Assembly: GCA_012799725.1 (NCBI GenBank)
Contig: JAAZKR010000009.1
Span: 1-41,528, forward strand
DNA length: 41,528 nucleotides
Direction of reading: 5' to 3'
DNA from: Oligosphaeraceae bacterium
Lineage (GTDB): Bacteria; Verrucomicrobiota; Lentisphaeria; Oligosphaerales; Oligosphaeraceae
The first letter of the stretch is position 1, and each line of letters opens with the position of its first letter. Positions 33,975-41,528 of this stretch are shown piece by piece. The translations under genes were made by a program, and so were the position numbers. The notes beneath the pieces are model-generated. The model was not told the DNA's origin, ran no database searches, and worked only from the letters and a program-made list of their open reading frames with translations.

Positions 33975-36251
33975 TCATTTTTGCGGAACAACCAGGAATG
34001 CGGCAATTTCATCCTCTTGCAAAGCCAGAGGGATTTTCCGGATCATTTCGAGAGTTCCCAGAAGAATTCGTTCCCCTTTCTGTGTCATCTGGAACAGCTG
34101 ACTATCCGGTGAGACATTCCATTCCTTTCCGTCCGGCATAAGAAGTGCATTGCGTCCCGCTTCCCGTCCAAAGTAGAACACATAGATTGCGATGGAATCA
34201 TCTTTGCAAGAATGGAAGACCGCATTTTGCCACTGGGCGATATCAGAGGTATTTCCCATTTCCAGAATGGCCATCACATCAGTCGGCGTCTCGAATGGAA
34301 TTGTCCTAAGCATCTGGCCGCAGCGCAGATATTCATATCCTTGATCCGTGAAATCTATGCAGGCCTGCAAGACTTTCCGTCTATGGGGGTCTTCGGGAGG
34401 TGCATTATAGAAACGTCCCGGAATCATGCCATTCAAAAAATCCAGGCCAAGGAATTTCGTATAGTCTTTATCGGCATCGGCAATGGTGCGTCCTCGTGCC
34501 AGGAAATAATCGCCATAGAGCGTGCGTTCCAGAGGGATTTGTCCCGGGTCCGTATGTGTGGCATTTTCCTTTACGTCCAAAATATCCATAAAGGATTCGG
34601 TACAGGCTTCGCCATGGAGGAAGAATTCCGCATTTCGGGTTTTTGCCATTTCTCGAATCATTTTTCCAAAGGAGCGCTGACTCAGGATATCGGTATTTCC
34701 CCCGCCAGCCGGATGTCCGTGTTCGGCATTACAGCATTCAAAGTCGATTTTGCTTTTTCCGAAAGTATCCAGGTAGATGCCTGTAAATCCCATGTCCATT
34801 AAATGTTCCCAAATTTCTTTGCTGCGCTGCTGCCAGATGGGCGACATTCTGCAGACATAGTTTCGTTCGTTCAAATAAAGCCGGGGAATGCCGTTGGCAT
34901 CAACCTTATATGCAGGAACCAGCGAGGCATTTTCCGGAGCGAATTGGTTAATGATCTCGCTTTGATAAAAGACACTGCAACGGATGCCCATCGCAGCGAT
35001 GTTCTTCAACACTTCCGGCAATCCCGGATAAGGACGTGCTTTGTAACCATAGTATTCACAGACGGGATACTTGCTCGCAAAATCCGGTTCCTTGAAGTCG
35101 GTATAGTGGAACAGCTCGGCTGGAATTTTCCGTCCTGGAAGGAATTCCACCCATTTCCGGCACATCGTCTCAACTTGGTCAGGAGTGAGGTTTTTACTGG
35201 CGCGAAGATAGAAGCGAAGCCATAATGGTGCGTGTTTGATAAATTCAGGCACCTCCGGATTGGAATAAAGCGGACCGTTTTTAGCCCAGGGCTGCTGCAA
35301 TACCCACTTGCGATAAATTTGTGCCGCATCATACCAGTCGCCGTCAAAAACCGTCACAACGCTGGAGAAACTCTCTTGCAGTGTATTGCCGAATCTGGCA
35401 CGGTTCAACGGGAAACGTGTCAAGGTAAAAAAGCTCAATTGGTAATCCGGAAAATAAGATTGCTGAAATATCTTTTCCCAACATTGATTGTCTAATGTGG
35501 AAAAATAGATGCCTTTCCGGTTCTTGCTATCATAAAATGCCGTCATTTGGAAACGGGCATTGGATCCAGGATATTCCTTGATACGGGGTGAGATCAATTC
35601 TGGCATCTGGCTTAACCGTCCTCTGCGATCCGGCAATACTACGATGTTGCTTTCCGGATTTCCTCTGGGATGCCAGGCGAGCATCGGATAATCCACCTGA
35701 TCCAAGCGGTATTCTGTTTGGACATCGATGACACGGATATCAAATTTTACAAAACCTTCCGGGGTTGTTCCGATGACAGACACGACTGTAGCTTCTGGCA
35801 ATTTCCAGCGCAATTCCAGACCCGCAGGATTGTTCAGTATCCGGCAATCCGGTTTCCGGCCATAATTCCCTGTCGAGTGTCGTTTGCCGTCCCTGCCGAT
35901 CAGATAGACCTCAAAAAATGGATAGGCGCTTGCGTAATTTGCCAGAAGATTTTCACTGCCTTGAAGTGAAAGCCAAACCGGATAACCGAAAGATTTTTCA
36001 ACCGCAAAGACTACACCGTTTTCTGAAAAACCGGCAAGGTTATCCTGTTTCGTTTCCGGATCATATTCGGGCGAGACTCGCAGTGGTCGTTTAGCAGAAA
36101 ACCATTGCCGCAGTTCCTGGCGGCGTTTCGCAGTAGTCATCATCCTGGCATGTTCCTGATACTGCAATGCCGTGTTTTCCTCAAACGAATAACTCCAAGC
36201 GCTTCCTATGCCAAGCACAAACAGATAAAGCAAAAAACATTTTGTGCTCAT
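33975..36251 (-). CDS. Secreted DUF6259-type protein, putative glycoside hydrolase
   Basis: This 758-residue protein has an N-terminal signal peptide (KCFLLYLFVLGIGSAWS). The N-terminal ~300 residues are beta-rich and sandwich-like. DGDWYDAAQIYRKWV near residue 315 and the barrel that follows match what I know of DUF6259, a family thought to be related to GH101-type hydrolases. GIYLDTFGKSK (Asp at about 492) and LHGEACTE (Glu at about 547) are conserved in the paralogue at 38489-40756 and are good candidates for catalytic residues. It begins two bases after the stop of the metallophosphoesterase gene, so they are coupled. The substrate is unknown, and the family call is from memory of motifs. 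Confidence 0.75.
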   Translation of the reverse strand: MSTKCFLLYLFVLGIGSAWSYSFEENTALQYQEHARMMTTAKRRQELRQWFSAKRPLRVSPEYDPETKQDNLAGFSENGVVFAVEKSFGYPVWLSLQGSENLLANYASAYPFFEVYLIGRDGKRHSTGNYGRKPDCRILNNPAGLELRWKLPEATVVSVIGTTPEGFVKFDIRVIDVQTEYRLDQVDYPMLAWHPRGNPESNIVVLPDRRGRLSQMPELISPRIKEYPGSNARFQMTAFYDSKNRKGIYFSTLDNQCWEKIFQQSYFPDYQLSFFTLTRFPLNRARFGNTLQESFSSVVTVFDGDWYDAAQIYRKWVLQQPWAKNGPLYSNPEVPEFIKHAPLWLRFYLRASKNLTPDQVETMCRKWVEFLPGRKIPAELFHYTDFKEPDFASKYPVCEYYGYKARPYPGLPEVLKNIAAMGIRCSVFYQSEIINQFAPENASLVPAYKVDANGIPRLYLNERNYVCRMSPIWQQRSKEIWEHLMDMGFTGIYLDTFGKSKIDFECCNAEHGHPAGGGNTDILSQRSFGKMIREMAKTRNAEFFLHGEACTESFMDILDVKENATHTDPGQIPLERTLYGDYFLARGRTIADADKDYTKFLGLDFLNGMIPGRFYNAPPEDPHRRKVLQACIDFTDQGYEYLRCGQMLRTIPFETPTDVMAILEMGNTSDIAQWQNAVFHSCKDDSIAIYVFYFGREAGRNALLMPDGKEWNVSPDSQLFQMTQKGERILLGTLEMIRKIPLALQEDEIAAFLVVPQK

Positions 36252-36253
36252 CG

Positions 36254-36976
36254 TTATTTCTCTGTCAAATCCGTTATCGTACGGATGGAGTGATCTTCCA
36301 GTCGCAATTCCCGCACATAAGTCGTGCGTTCATAATCTTTCTCAAAAGCAAAACGCGCACCTATCAACGCTGTCAGGTTGCCACGAACCAACGGTGGGTC
36401 ATCATTCCAGTGAAAGTGACCACCGGCCCAAAATACAGGACTGGAATGGTTTTCCAAAAGGCGTTGGATATCTTCCGGAATTTCAAGATAAATCCCAGGT
36501 GCATTCGGACGCGTGCAGCTTCCTGGATACGGCACGTGACTTCCAATAAGAACCGTTTTTCCATCCGTCATGGCCAACTCTTTACGGAACCAATTCCACT
36601 GTCTCGAGGAAAATTCATGGTCATTTTTGTCGTCAGGAGCCAAGGTAAAAATAGACAATCCAGGAATGCCATTCCAGACAGAATCCGCCTTCTGTCCAAA
36701 AACAGATTCGAAAAACGGGCGTTCACGATATATGGAACATTCGCGAAACGGGATTTTCAAGGCATCTCGCCATTTCCGGTACTTGGTAAATTCTGCAAGC
36801 ATTTCTGTCCCATTTCGCAGAAATTCCTTGCGTGACACGGTATCGCCAAGGTTTAGGACTGCCTGAAATTGTTTTGTGCGGATGAATTTTGCCAAATCAT
36901 CCAGCAGTTTTTCCTCGTGAGCAAGCGAATTCCGTTTGTCACCCAGATGTAAATCACTGATAATCAACACACTCAT
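36254..36976 (-). CDS. Metallophosphoesterase (calcineurin-like) with an altered GNH motif
   Basis: This 240-residue protein has a calcineurin-like fold: IISDLHLGDKR at the N-terminus, VLNLGDT, a late LIGSHVPYPG, and AGGHFHWND for the last metal ligands. The third motif, normally GNH[DE], should fall before RPFFESVFG but reads SIYRE there, so the bridging Asn and catalytic His appear to be missing. The gene lies three bases after the histidine phosphatase and two bases before the DUF6259 gene, and all are surely co-transcribed. It could be inactive, or active with altered chemistry. Confidence 0.8.
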   Translation of the reverse strand: MSVLIISDLHLGDKRNSLAHEEKLLDDLAKFIRTKQFQAVLNLGDTVSRKEFLRNGTEMLAEFTKYRKWRDALKIPFRECSIYRERPFFESVFGQKADSVWNGIPGLSIFTLAPDDKNDHEFSSRQWNWFRKELAMTDGKTVLIGSHVPYPGSCTRPNAPGIYLEIPEDIQRLLENHSSPVFWAGGHFHWNDDPPLVRGNLTALIGARFAFEKDYERTTYVRELRLEDHSIRTITDLTEK

Positions 36977-36979
36977 CGT

Positions 36980-37657
36980 TCATACACACTCCGGGTCCCC
37001 GAAAGGCCGTCGGTTGCTGGTAATGATATGCTGCGGCATAAAATCATACCGTGCCAGTTCTATCATGGTAATGCCCTCATGTGTTATATCAAAACGTGAA
37101 ATCGAGCAATTCCAGTTGTGGCGGTCTGATCCCTCATAACCACAGCGAGCGAAGAAATTCCATTTGAGAGATTGAATCGAGGCACCATGCCCTACTAGTA
37201 GAATATCATCTGCTGGGGGATTTGCCAAAATTTCCTCCACAAAACGGTCTATCCTGGCACGTACCGCTTCGAGTTCTTCTTTGCCTCCCGGTGTCAGCCA
37301 TGGCCAGGCAAGCGCAGCATCCGGTGCAATCCGGGGATAATTGGCACGAAGTTCCTCCAATGTCATTCCAGGGCACGGCGGCTCCGGGTAGAAGCGCATT
37401 TCCTGGAGGCGGGGTTCCGGATAAAATTGCAAGCCGCACTCTCCCGCCACAGTATTCGCTGTTTCAGCGGTACGTGCATAGGGAGAAGTCAGGATAAGTC
37501 CCTGAAATCCCTCTGCTTTCAAATAGCGCCCAAGATAACGTGCCTGCTCCAGGCCCAGGCAAGAAAGAGGATAGTCCCCCGGCGGGAGTTCGTGGTTGGC
37601 GCCAGCAGGCATCCCTTCCAAAGCCGGTTGACCATGGCGGGCAAATCGCAGAATCAT
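36980..37657 (-). CDS. Histidine phosphatase family protein (phosphoglycerate mutase-like)
   Basis: The product is 225 residues from the ATG at 37657. That start places the catalytic RHG (LRFARHGQPALEG) near the N-terminus as in the family, while the ORF-track start at 37702 adds 15 residues that overlap the upstream gene. Other landmarks are LTSPYARTAETA and the second catalytic His in LLVGHGASI. The ATG overlaps the TGA of the preceding PHP gene (ATGA), and AGGAG lies ten bases upstream. Proteins of this fold remove phosphate from sugar phosphates or other small molecules. The substrate is not evident. Confidence 0.88.
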   Translation of the reverse strand: MILRFARHGQPALEGMPAGANHELPPGDYPLSCLGLEQARYLGRYLKAEGFQGLILTSPYARTAETANTVAGECGLQFYPEPRLQEMRFYPEPPCPGMTLEELRANYPRIAPDAALAWPWLTPGGKEELEAVRARIDRFVEEILANPPADDILLVGHGASIQSLKWNFFARCGYEGSDRHNWNCSISRFDITHEGITMIELARYDFMPQHIITSNRRPFGDPECV

Positions 37658-38433
37658 GATTCTTTGTCTCCTGAAATTCCTTTCAAAATTGCCGGTTTCC
37701 AATGGTGTTCCTCGGAAAAACCCAGCGATTCAGCCCAACGTGTGCGGATTGCGGCGTCCGGACAGCCTTCTATGCTGTGGGCATCGGAACCAATCGAAAA
37801 CAGGTTTTTTGAACGGCAGAGGTCTTTCAAAAAGGCAACATATACTTCATCAGACGGATCATTGCGATTGATTTCCAAGGCGACGCGATACCGTTTTGCC
37901 AGAACGGCTATTTCCTTCAGGTATTCGGGTGGAACCAGGTGAAATCCCCAACTCGGGACAATGCCGGCTTTCTGATAGCGGTACCCTTCTCCAAAAGGGT
38001 GTCCGATAATATCCACATTGCGGTTTGTTAGCAGGGTGTTCCGGATACGAAGATACTCGGTGCGAATATATGTCTCCACATCAGGGATAATCTTTGGGGA
38101 AAGATGTACCGAGCCAATGACATAATGCAAGCCAAGTTTGGCACGCCCCTCGATACCGCAAACATCAGTGCCATCGTCATTCAGGTCGGCTTCCACGCCA
38201 AGAAATGTATCACTCCTGTCAAAATGAGGCGTATAATATTCGGCAGAAAGCTCTTCAAGGCAATGAAAAGGGTGATGTTTTGCGTGATTGCAATGTTCCA
38301 GAATCCCAATATAATGGTTTCCTGCCGCTCGAGCAGCAGCCTGCTGTTCGGCAGCTGTCGGTCCCGGGTCTGCATCCGCAGCTTTTATCCGATAAAATGA
38401 AGCGTGAATGTGATAGTCGCTTTGCAGAATCAT
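37654..38433 (-). CDS. PHP-domain phosphoesterase (histidinol-phosphatase-like)
   Basis: This 259-residue protein has the PHP metal motifs in order: QSDYHIHASF, GILEHCNH, FLGVEADLND, IGSVHLSP, IIGHPFGEG, VALEINRND and FSIGSDAHS. These bind a trinuclear metal centre. The family hydrolyses phosphomonoesters such as histidinol phosphate, but no histidine genes are nearby and the context is a secreted-protein cluster. The stop overlaps the next start by ATGA, and the gene follows the first DUF6259 gene by 55 bp. No strong ribosome-binding sequence is seen before the ATG. Confidence 0.88.
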   Translation of the reverse strand: MILQSDYHIHASFYRIKAADADPGPTAAEQQAAARAAGNHYIGILEHCNHAKHHPFHCLEELSAEYYTPHFDRSDTFLGVEADLNDDGTDVCGIEGRAKLGLHYVIGSVHLSPKIIPDVETYIRTEYLRIRNTLLTNRNVDIIGHPFGEGYRYQKAGIVPSWGFHLVPPEYLKEIAVLAKRYRVALEINRNDPSDEVYVAFLKDLCRSKNLFSIGSDAHSIEGCPDAAIRTRWAESLGFSEEHHWKPAILKGISGDKES

Positions 38434-38488
38434 AATGCAGGTGAGTCAATGATTTAAATTGAAGCTAGTCGTAATGATAAGATATCCG

Positions 38489-40756
38489 CTACTGTATGAT
38501 AAAAAAATCGAAGCCGTTGCCTGGCAAGGCCAGAAATATTTCTTTTATCGTTTCCATGCTTCCTAGCTTTAGGCGTTTCCCATCCGGCATCAGTCGCCAG
38601 ATCATACTCTGTTTGGGTACTTCCAGAGCATCAGCAGACGGGAGAATCAGGCTGTTTTCGTCCTGTCCTTCTCCAAAACGGAATACTGCAATGCCGACAG
38701 AACCATCTTTGTAGGAGCGATATACCGTATTTCGCCATTCTTCCGTTTTCATTTTCTGCGGTTTCATTAATTCCATCATCGCCACTGGCTTTGCAAATTC
38801 CATTGGGCGAAGCATACGACCGGCCCGCAGATAATCATAGGCTGCTTCGGTAAGTCCTGCAATATCTTTCAGGTACTGGCGGGATGCTTCGTCTTTTGGT
38901 GGCAGACCAAAGAAGCGCCCCGGTATCGCCCCTTCGAGGAAATCAAATCCAATCTGCCGAAAATCTGATGCGGTATACTCTTCGCTGACTACTCTTCCAT
39001 GGCTGAGGATATAATCTCCGTACAGTGCGCGTTCCAAAGGAATATGTCCCGGATATGTTGAAACAGCGTTCAGCTTGTAGTCCAACAAATCTACATAGCA
39101 TTCACAAGATGCTTCTCCTCCCAGGTAGAATTCCGGATTTACCGCCTTGGTCTGCTTACGGGATGCTTTACCGTAAGAGCGCTGTGCGCGATAATCGGTG
39201 TTCGCGCCTCCAGCGTCATGCCCATGGCGAATATCGAAGCATTCGCTTGCCGGTTTGCTCTTTCCAAAAGTGTCCTGGTAGAATCCGGTAAAGCCTATTT
39301 TCATCAGATGCGCCCGCATCTCTTCTGAACGCTTTTGCCATACCGAAGACATCCTGCAACAAATTCCACGTTCGTTTAAATAGAGCAGGGCGGTTCCATC
39401 TGATGTCAATTTCCGCCCTGGCGCCAAATCCATGTTTTCCGGAGCATCCTGGTTATAGATCTCACTTTGCAGATATACACTGCAACGAAGACCTCGGGAA
39501 GTGCAATCCTGCAAGATTTCTGGAAGTCCGGGAAAAGGCGCGGCACAAAATCCATAATACTCACAAACGGGATAATTGGGTTTGTTCTCCGGCTCCTGGA
39601 ATTTGGCATAATGATACAGGGTGGCGGGAATTTTCCGGTTAGGAAATAACTCAGACCACTGATTGAAACTATCCAAAACACTTTCTGGAAAAAGTCCTTT
39701 GCTATCCCGTAGATAGAATCTCAACCATACGGGAGAACGCTTCAGGAATTCCGGCGTATCGTTGCAGTAAAGCGGGCCACGGGAAACCCAGCTCTGTTGC
39801 AAATACCATTGCCTATAAATCTGTCCGGCGTCATACCAATCACCATCAAAAGCTCCCAGAAGACAGGTGAAGGAACTCTTTACATTATTGCCTGGCCGTC
39901 CTCGATCCGCTGGATAGCAGCGGAGATTTTTAATAAACATTCCATAGGCAGGAATATAAGTCTGCAAAAATTCCTTTTCATGTCCTTCGGCGTCCTCCGA
40001 GGCAAAATAAATGCCTTTCTTTTTTTCAGCATCATACAATGCCGTCATTTGGAATCGCGCAGAGGAACAAGGGTACTCTTCATGCTGGCAGTTCTGAAAC
40101 TCATCAATGGAGCGTAATCTTCCGCGACGCCAGGGGAGGACACATTTGTTGGACGCCACAGTTCCTCGTGGCAGCAATGCCAGCCTTGGGAATTCCAAAC
40201 GGTCAAAACGCAGACCTTCTCCGCAATTATCCACCGTGATTCCAAATCGTACAAAAGTGCCGGCTGCTTTTTGGATAGTCACTTTTGCAACTGCTTCTGC
40301 ACGAGTGTAGGTAATCTCCAGTCCTAGAGGAGAGTCCAATTCCCGGCACTCTACCTTGCTGTCATGGGACCCGATAAACCGTACCTGTCCTGCCGCGTCA
40401 ATCAGACGAAGCTCCCACAGCGGGCAGAGGCAGGCGTGGTTAGCCAGGAGGTTCTCAGCTCCATCAAAGGAAAGCCATTGGAGAAGTCCGCTCTTTTTGT
40501 CTACTGCCAGAATCATTCCCTCACCAACCACAATCCGAGAAAGCTCTGTTTCTCTGCTTTTTTCTTCCTGGGAAAAATCCACTAAAGCAGCCAGGGGACG
40601 TTTTTCGCCCATCCATTTCTGAAGGCGTGCCTTGCGGGAAGAGGAGACTTCCGCCCTTTCCAAAGTACGAAAATGTTCTGCCATTTCCCAGGCAGGACTG
40701 CCCGCAAATGCTGCCAGACCAAGAAAAATCACAAGCAAAAACAGTCGCAATCTCAT
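38489..40756 (-). CDS. Secreted DUF6259-type protein, paralogue
   Basis: This 755-residue protein has a signal peptide (RLRLFLLVIFLGLAAFAGSPA) and is collinear with the protein at 33975-36251: FDGDWYDAGQIYRQWYL, RSPVWLRFYLRDSK, GFYQDTFGKSK (Asp near 492) and YLGGEASCE (Glu near 547). Two paralogues of nearly equal length in one transcription unit suggest duplication followed by specialisation on related substrates. It begins 12 bp after the pseudopilin stop and is followed after 55 bp by the PHP gene. Confidence 0.75.
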   Translation of the reverse strand: MRLRLFLLVIFLGLAAFAGSPAWEMAEHFRTLERAEVSSSRKARLQKWMGEKRPLAALVDFSQEEKSRETELSRIVVGEGMILAVDKKSGLLQWLSFDGAENLLANHACLCPLWELRLIDAAGQVRFIGSHDSKVECRELDSPLGLEITYTRAEAVAKVTIQKAAGTFVRFGITVDNCGEGLRFDRLEFPRLALLPRGTVASNKCVLPWRRGRLRSIDEFQNCQHEEYPCSSARFQMTALYDAEKKKGIYFASEDAEGHEKEFLQTYIPAYGMFIKNLRCYPADRGRPGNNVKSSFTCLLGAFDGDWYDAGQIYRQWYLQQSWVSRGPLYCNDTPEFLKRSPVWLRFYLRDSKGLFPESVLDSFNQWSELFPNRKIPATLYHYAKFQEPENKPNYPVCEYYGFCAAPFPGLPEILQDCTSRGLRCSVYLQSEIYNQDAPENMDLAPGRKLTSDGTALLYLNERGICCRMSSVWQKRSEEMRAHLMKIGFTGFYQDTFGKSKPASECFDIRHGHDAGGANTDYRAQRSYGKASRKQTKAVNPEFYLGGEASCECYVDLLDYKLNAVSTYPGHIPLERALYGDYILSHGRVVSEEYTASDFRQIGFDFLEGAIPGRFFGLPPKDEASRQYLKDIAGLTEAAYDYLRAGRMLRPMEFAKPVAMMELMKPQKMKTEEWRNTVYRSYKDGSVGIAVFRFGEGQDENSLILPSADALEVPKQSMIWRLMPDGKRLKLGSMETIKEIFLALPGNGFDFFIIQ

Positions 40757-40768
40757 ATTACTTCACCT

Positions 40769-41528
40769 TTAGTATGTGATGACCGAATTGTCCGGGCGCC
40801 AGAAGCGGAAATTATTTCCGGCACCTACAGTGTTGTGACTCTTGACCGCCGTGCTATTGGAGGCGATTGTCGCAACATGGCCATCTACATAAGCCACGTT
40901 GACTTGTGCGGTGCCATGCCGTCCTGACCAAGCGTCCACATGTGCTTTTACAGCAATTTTACTCAGCAGGGCAGCATTCGAGGTAAAGCCTGGCAGATAA
41001 TTGTAATTTTTGATTGAGGCATTGTTGAGATTCGCGTAATTCCAAATCATGCGATGGGTTCCGCCATCCATTACTGACATGAGCAAAGACGGCGTTTTTG
41101 CGATCGAGTACATGCGACCCTTGGAAGCATCCGCCGCGCTGGAATAGCGGGCGTGAATATCCTGATTCACACCGTAATTCATCGTTAGAACTCCGTCTGC
41201 CGTTTTCTTTTTGTCCCCCGCACGAACCCCCGGACAAAGAAGAACGGAATTCGAATCGACCTTGGTGTTGAAACCAAGATAGACGTAGAGCAAATCACAC
41301 CAGTACCACTTTTCAGAAATTAAGAAAGTTCCTGTCGGCGGAAGAGTTGTTATATTGTCGATCTGAGACAATTCAAAATAATCATTGTTGTCCTGCAGAT
41401 ACATCTGTTCCGCCATGGCGATACTCTTCAGGTTCGAAGTGCAAGATATGGTTTTTGCTTTGTCGCGAGCCTTTCCCAAGGCCGGCAACAACATAGAAGC
41501 CAGTATTGCGATGATCGCTATCACGACC
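40769..41528 (-). CDS. Type II secretion-like pseudopilin, N-terminus cut by the window edge
   Basis: The open frame runs off the right edge; the visible part begins within VVIAIIAILASMLLPALGKARDKA, the hydrophobic helix that follows the prepilin cleavage site FTLIE in this family, so the true start lies outside. The ISCTSNLKSIAMAEQMYL segment is typical of the H-X9-DG pseudopilins abundant in Lentisphaerota and Planctomycetota. Near the C-terminus RHGTAQVNVAYVDGHV has His and Asp-Gly ten residues apart, one more than the usual nine. The GTG in the ORF track is not a start. It leads the minus-strand run with the DUF6259 gene 12 bp behind it, so it may be exported with, or hold, the secreted proteins. 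Confidence 0.9.
   Translation of the reverse strand, partial: VVIAIIAILASMLLPALGKARDKAKTISCTSNLKSIAMAEQMYLQDNNDYFELSQIDNITTLPPTGTFLISEKWYWCDLLYVYLGFNTKVDSNSVLLCPGVRAGDKKKTADGVLTMNYGVNQDIHARYSSAADASKGRMYSIAKTPSLLMSVMDGGTHRMIWNYANLNNASIKNYNYLPGFTSNAALLSKIAVKAHVDAWSGRHGTAQVNVAYVDGHVATIASNSTAVKSHNTVGAGNNFRFWRPDNSVITY

Noticed and set aside
34212-34802. 196-codon plus-strand ORF
   Set aside because: Antisense to the DUF6259 gene, which has a signal peptide and a paralogue.
36167-36835. 222-codon plus-strand ORF
   Set aside because: Antisense across the DUF6259 and metallophosphoesterase junction; no motif.

Overview
The window most resembles a chromosome segment of a member of the Lentisphaerota (Victivallis-like) or a close PVC-group relative. 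This is inferred from gene content. The right edge encodes a short pseudopilin with the 'prepilin signal plus near H-X9-DG' layout that these bacteria carry in large numbers. It lies next to two secreted DUF6259-type proteins. The window also holds a Gfo/Idh oxidoreductase, a secreted GHL10-type glycoside hydrolase and a CBM9-like lipoprotein, and its intergenic repeats resemble those of PVC genomes. No rRNA or other phylogenetic marker is present, so the phylum is not proven.

Layout. 1-482: an array of small hairpins with a 65-bp direct repeat, then a leader. 483-2915: an M28-like (DUF4910-type) peptidase fused to an AAC(3)-fold acetyltransferase. 2916-4067: a decayed region holding a gene tail with its own terminator, tRNA-Ala(CGC) with promoter and terminator, and a 292-bp element with 14-bp terminal inverted repeats. 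4068-12249 (minus strand): a six-gene deoxysugar cluster of CDP-glucose 4,6-dehydratase, CDP-4-keto-6-deoxyglucose 3-dehydrase, a NeuB-SAF-cupin fusion, a ThDP enzyme, a sugar C-methyltransferase and an SDR. 12474-17653 (plus): an envelope operon with an ABC-2 permease lacking a neighbouring ATPase, a membrane-anchored helical-repeat protein, ExbB, ExbD and a TonB-like protein. 17655-20571: a MITE-like repeat, a small zinc-ribbon membrane protein and a secreted GHL10 hydrolase. 20619-22174 (minus): cutC plus a stand-alone AAC(3)-family gene. 22237-26943 (plus): sbcDC with a palindrome over its predicted promoter. 27140-28675: tRNA-Leu(UAA), a Gfo/Idh oxidoreductase and a nested inverted repeat. 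28903-30126: an unknown two-TM protein. 30373-41528 (minus): a tightly packed eight-gene run of pseudopilin, DUF6259, PHP phosphoesterase, histidine phosphatase, metallophosphoesterase, DUF6259, peptidase-AAC(3) fusion and CBM9-like lipoprotein.

How the genes may work together. The rfbG/rfbH pair makes a CDP-4-keto-3,6-dideoxyhexose. The ThDP enzyme and SDR fit a yersiniose-type two-carbon branch extension, while the NeuB-cupin and C-methyltransferase proteins point to a further modification. This would be a surface sugar of unknown structure. The ExbB/ExbD/TonB-like set is assembled like an energy-transducing motor but lacks the acidic residues expected on the proton path. The right-hand run looks like an exported-protein and catabolic cluster in which three predicted phosphoesterases sit between two copies of the same secreted protein.

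The most unusual items are the duplicated peptidase-AAC(3) fusions with a third AAC(3) gene nearby, the mixed deoxysugar cluster, the acid-less ExbB/ExbD pair, a metallophosphoesterase without its GNH[DE] motif, and a family of dispersed intergenic repeats built on CCGCAGATT and CAACAACAAAGAAT.
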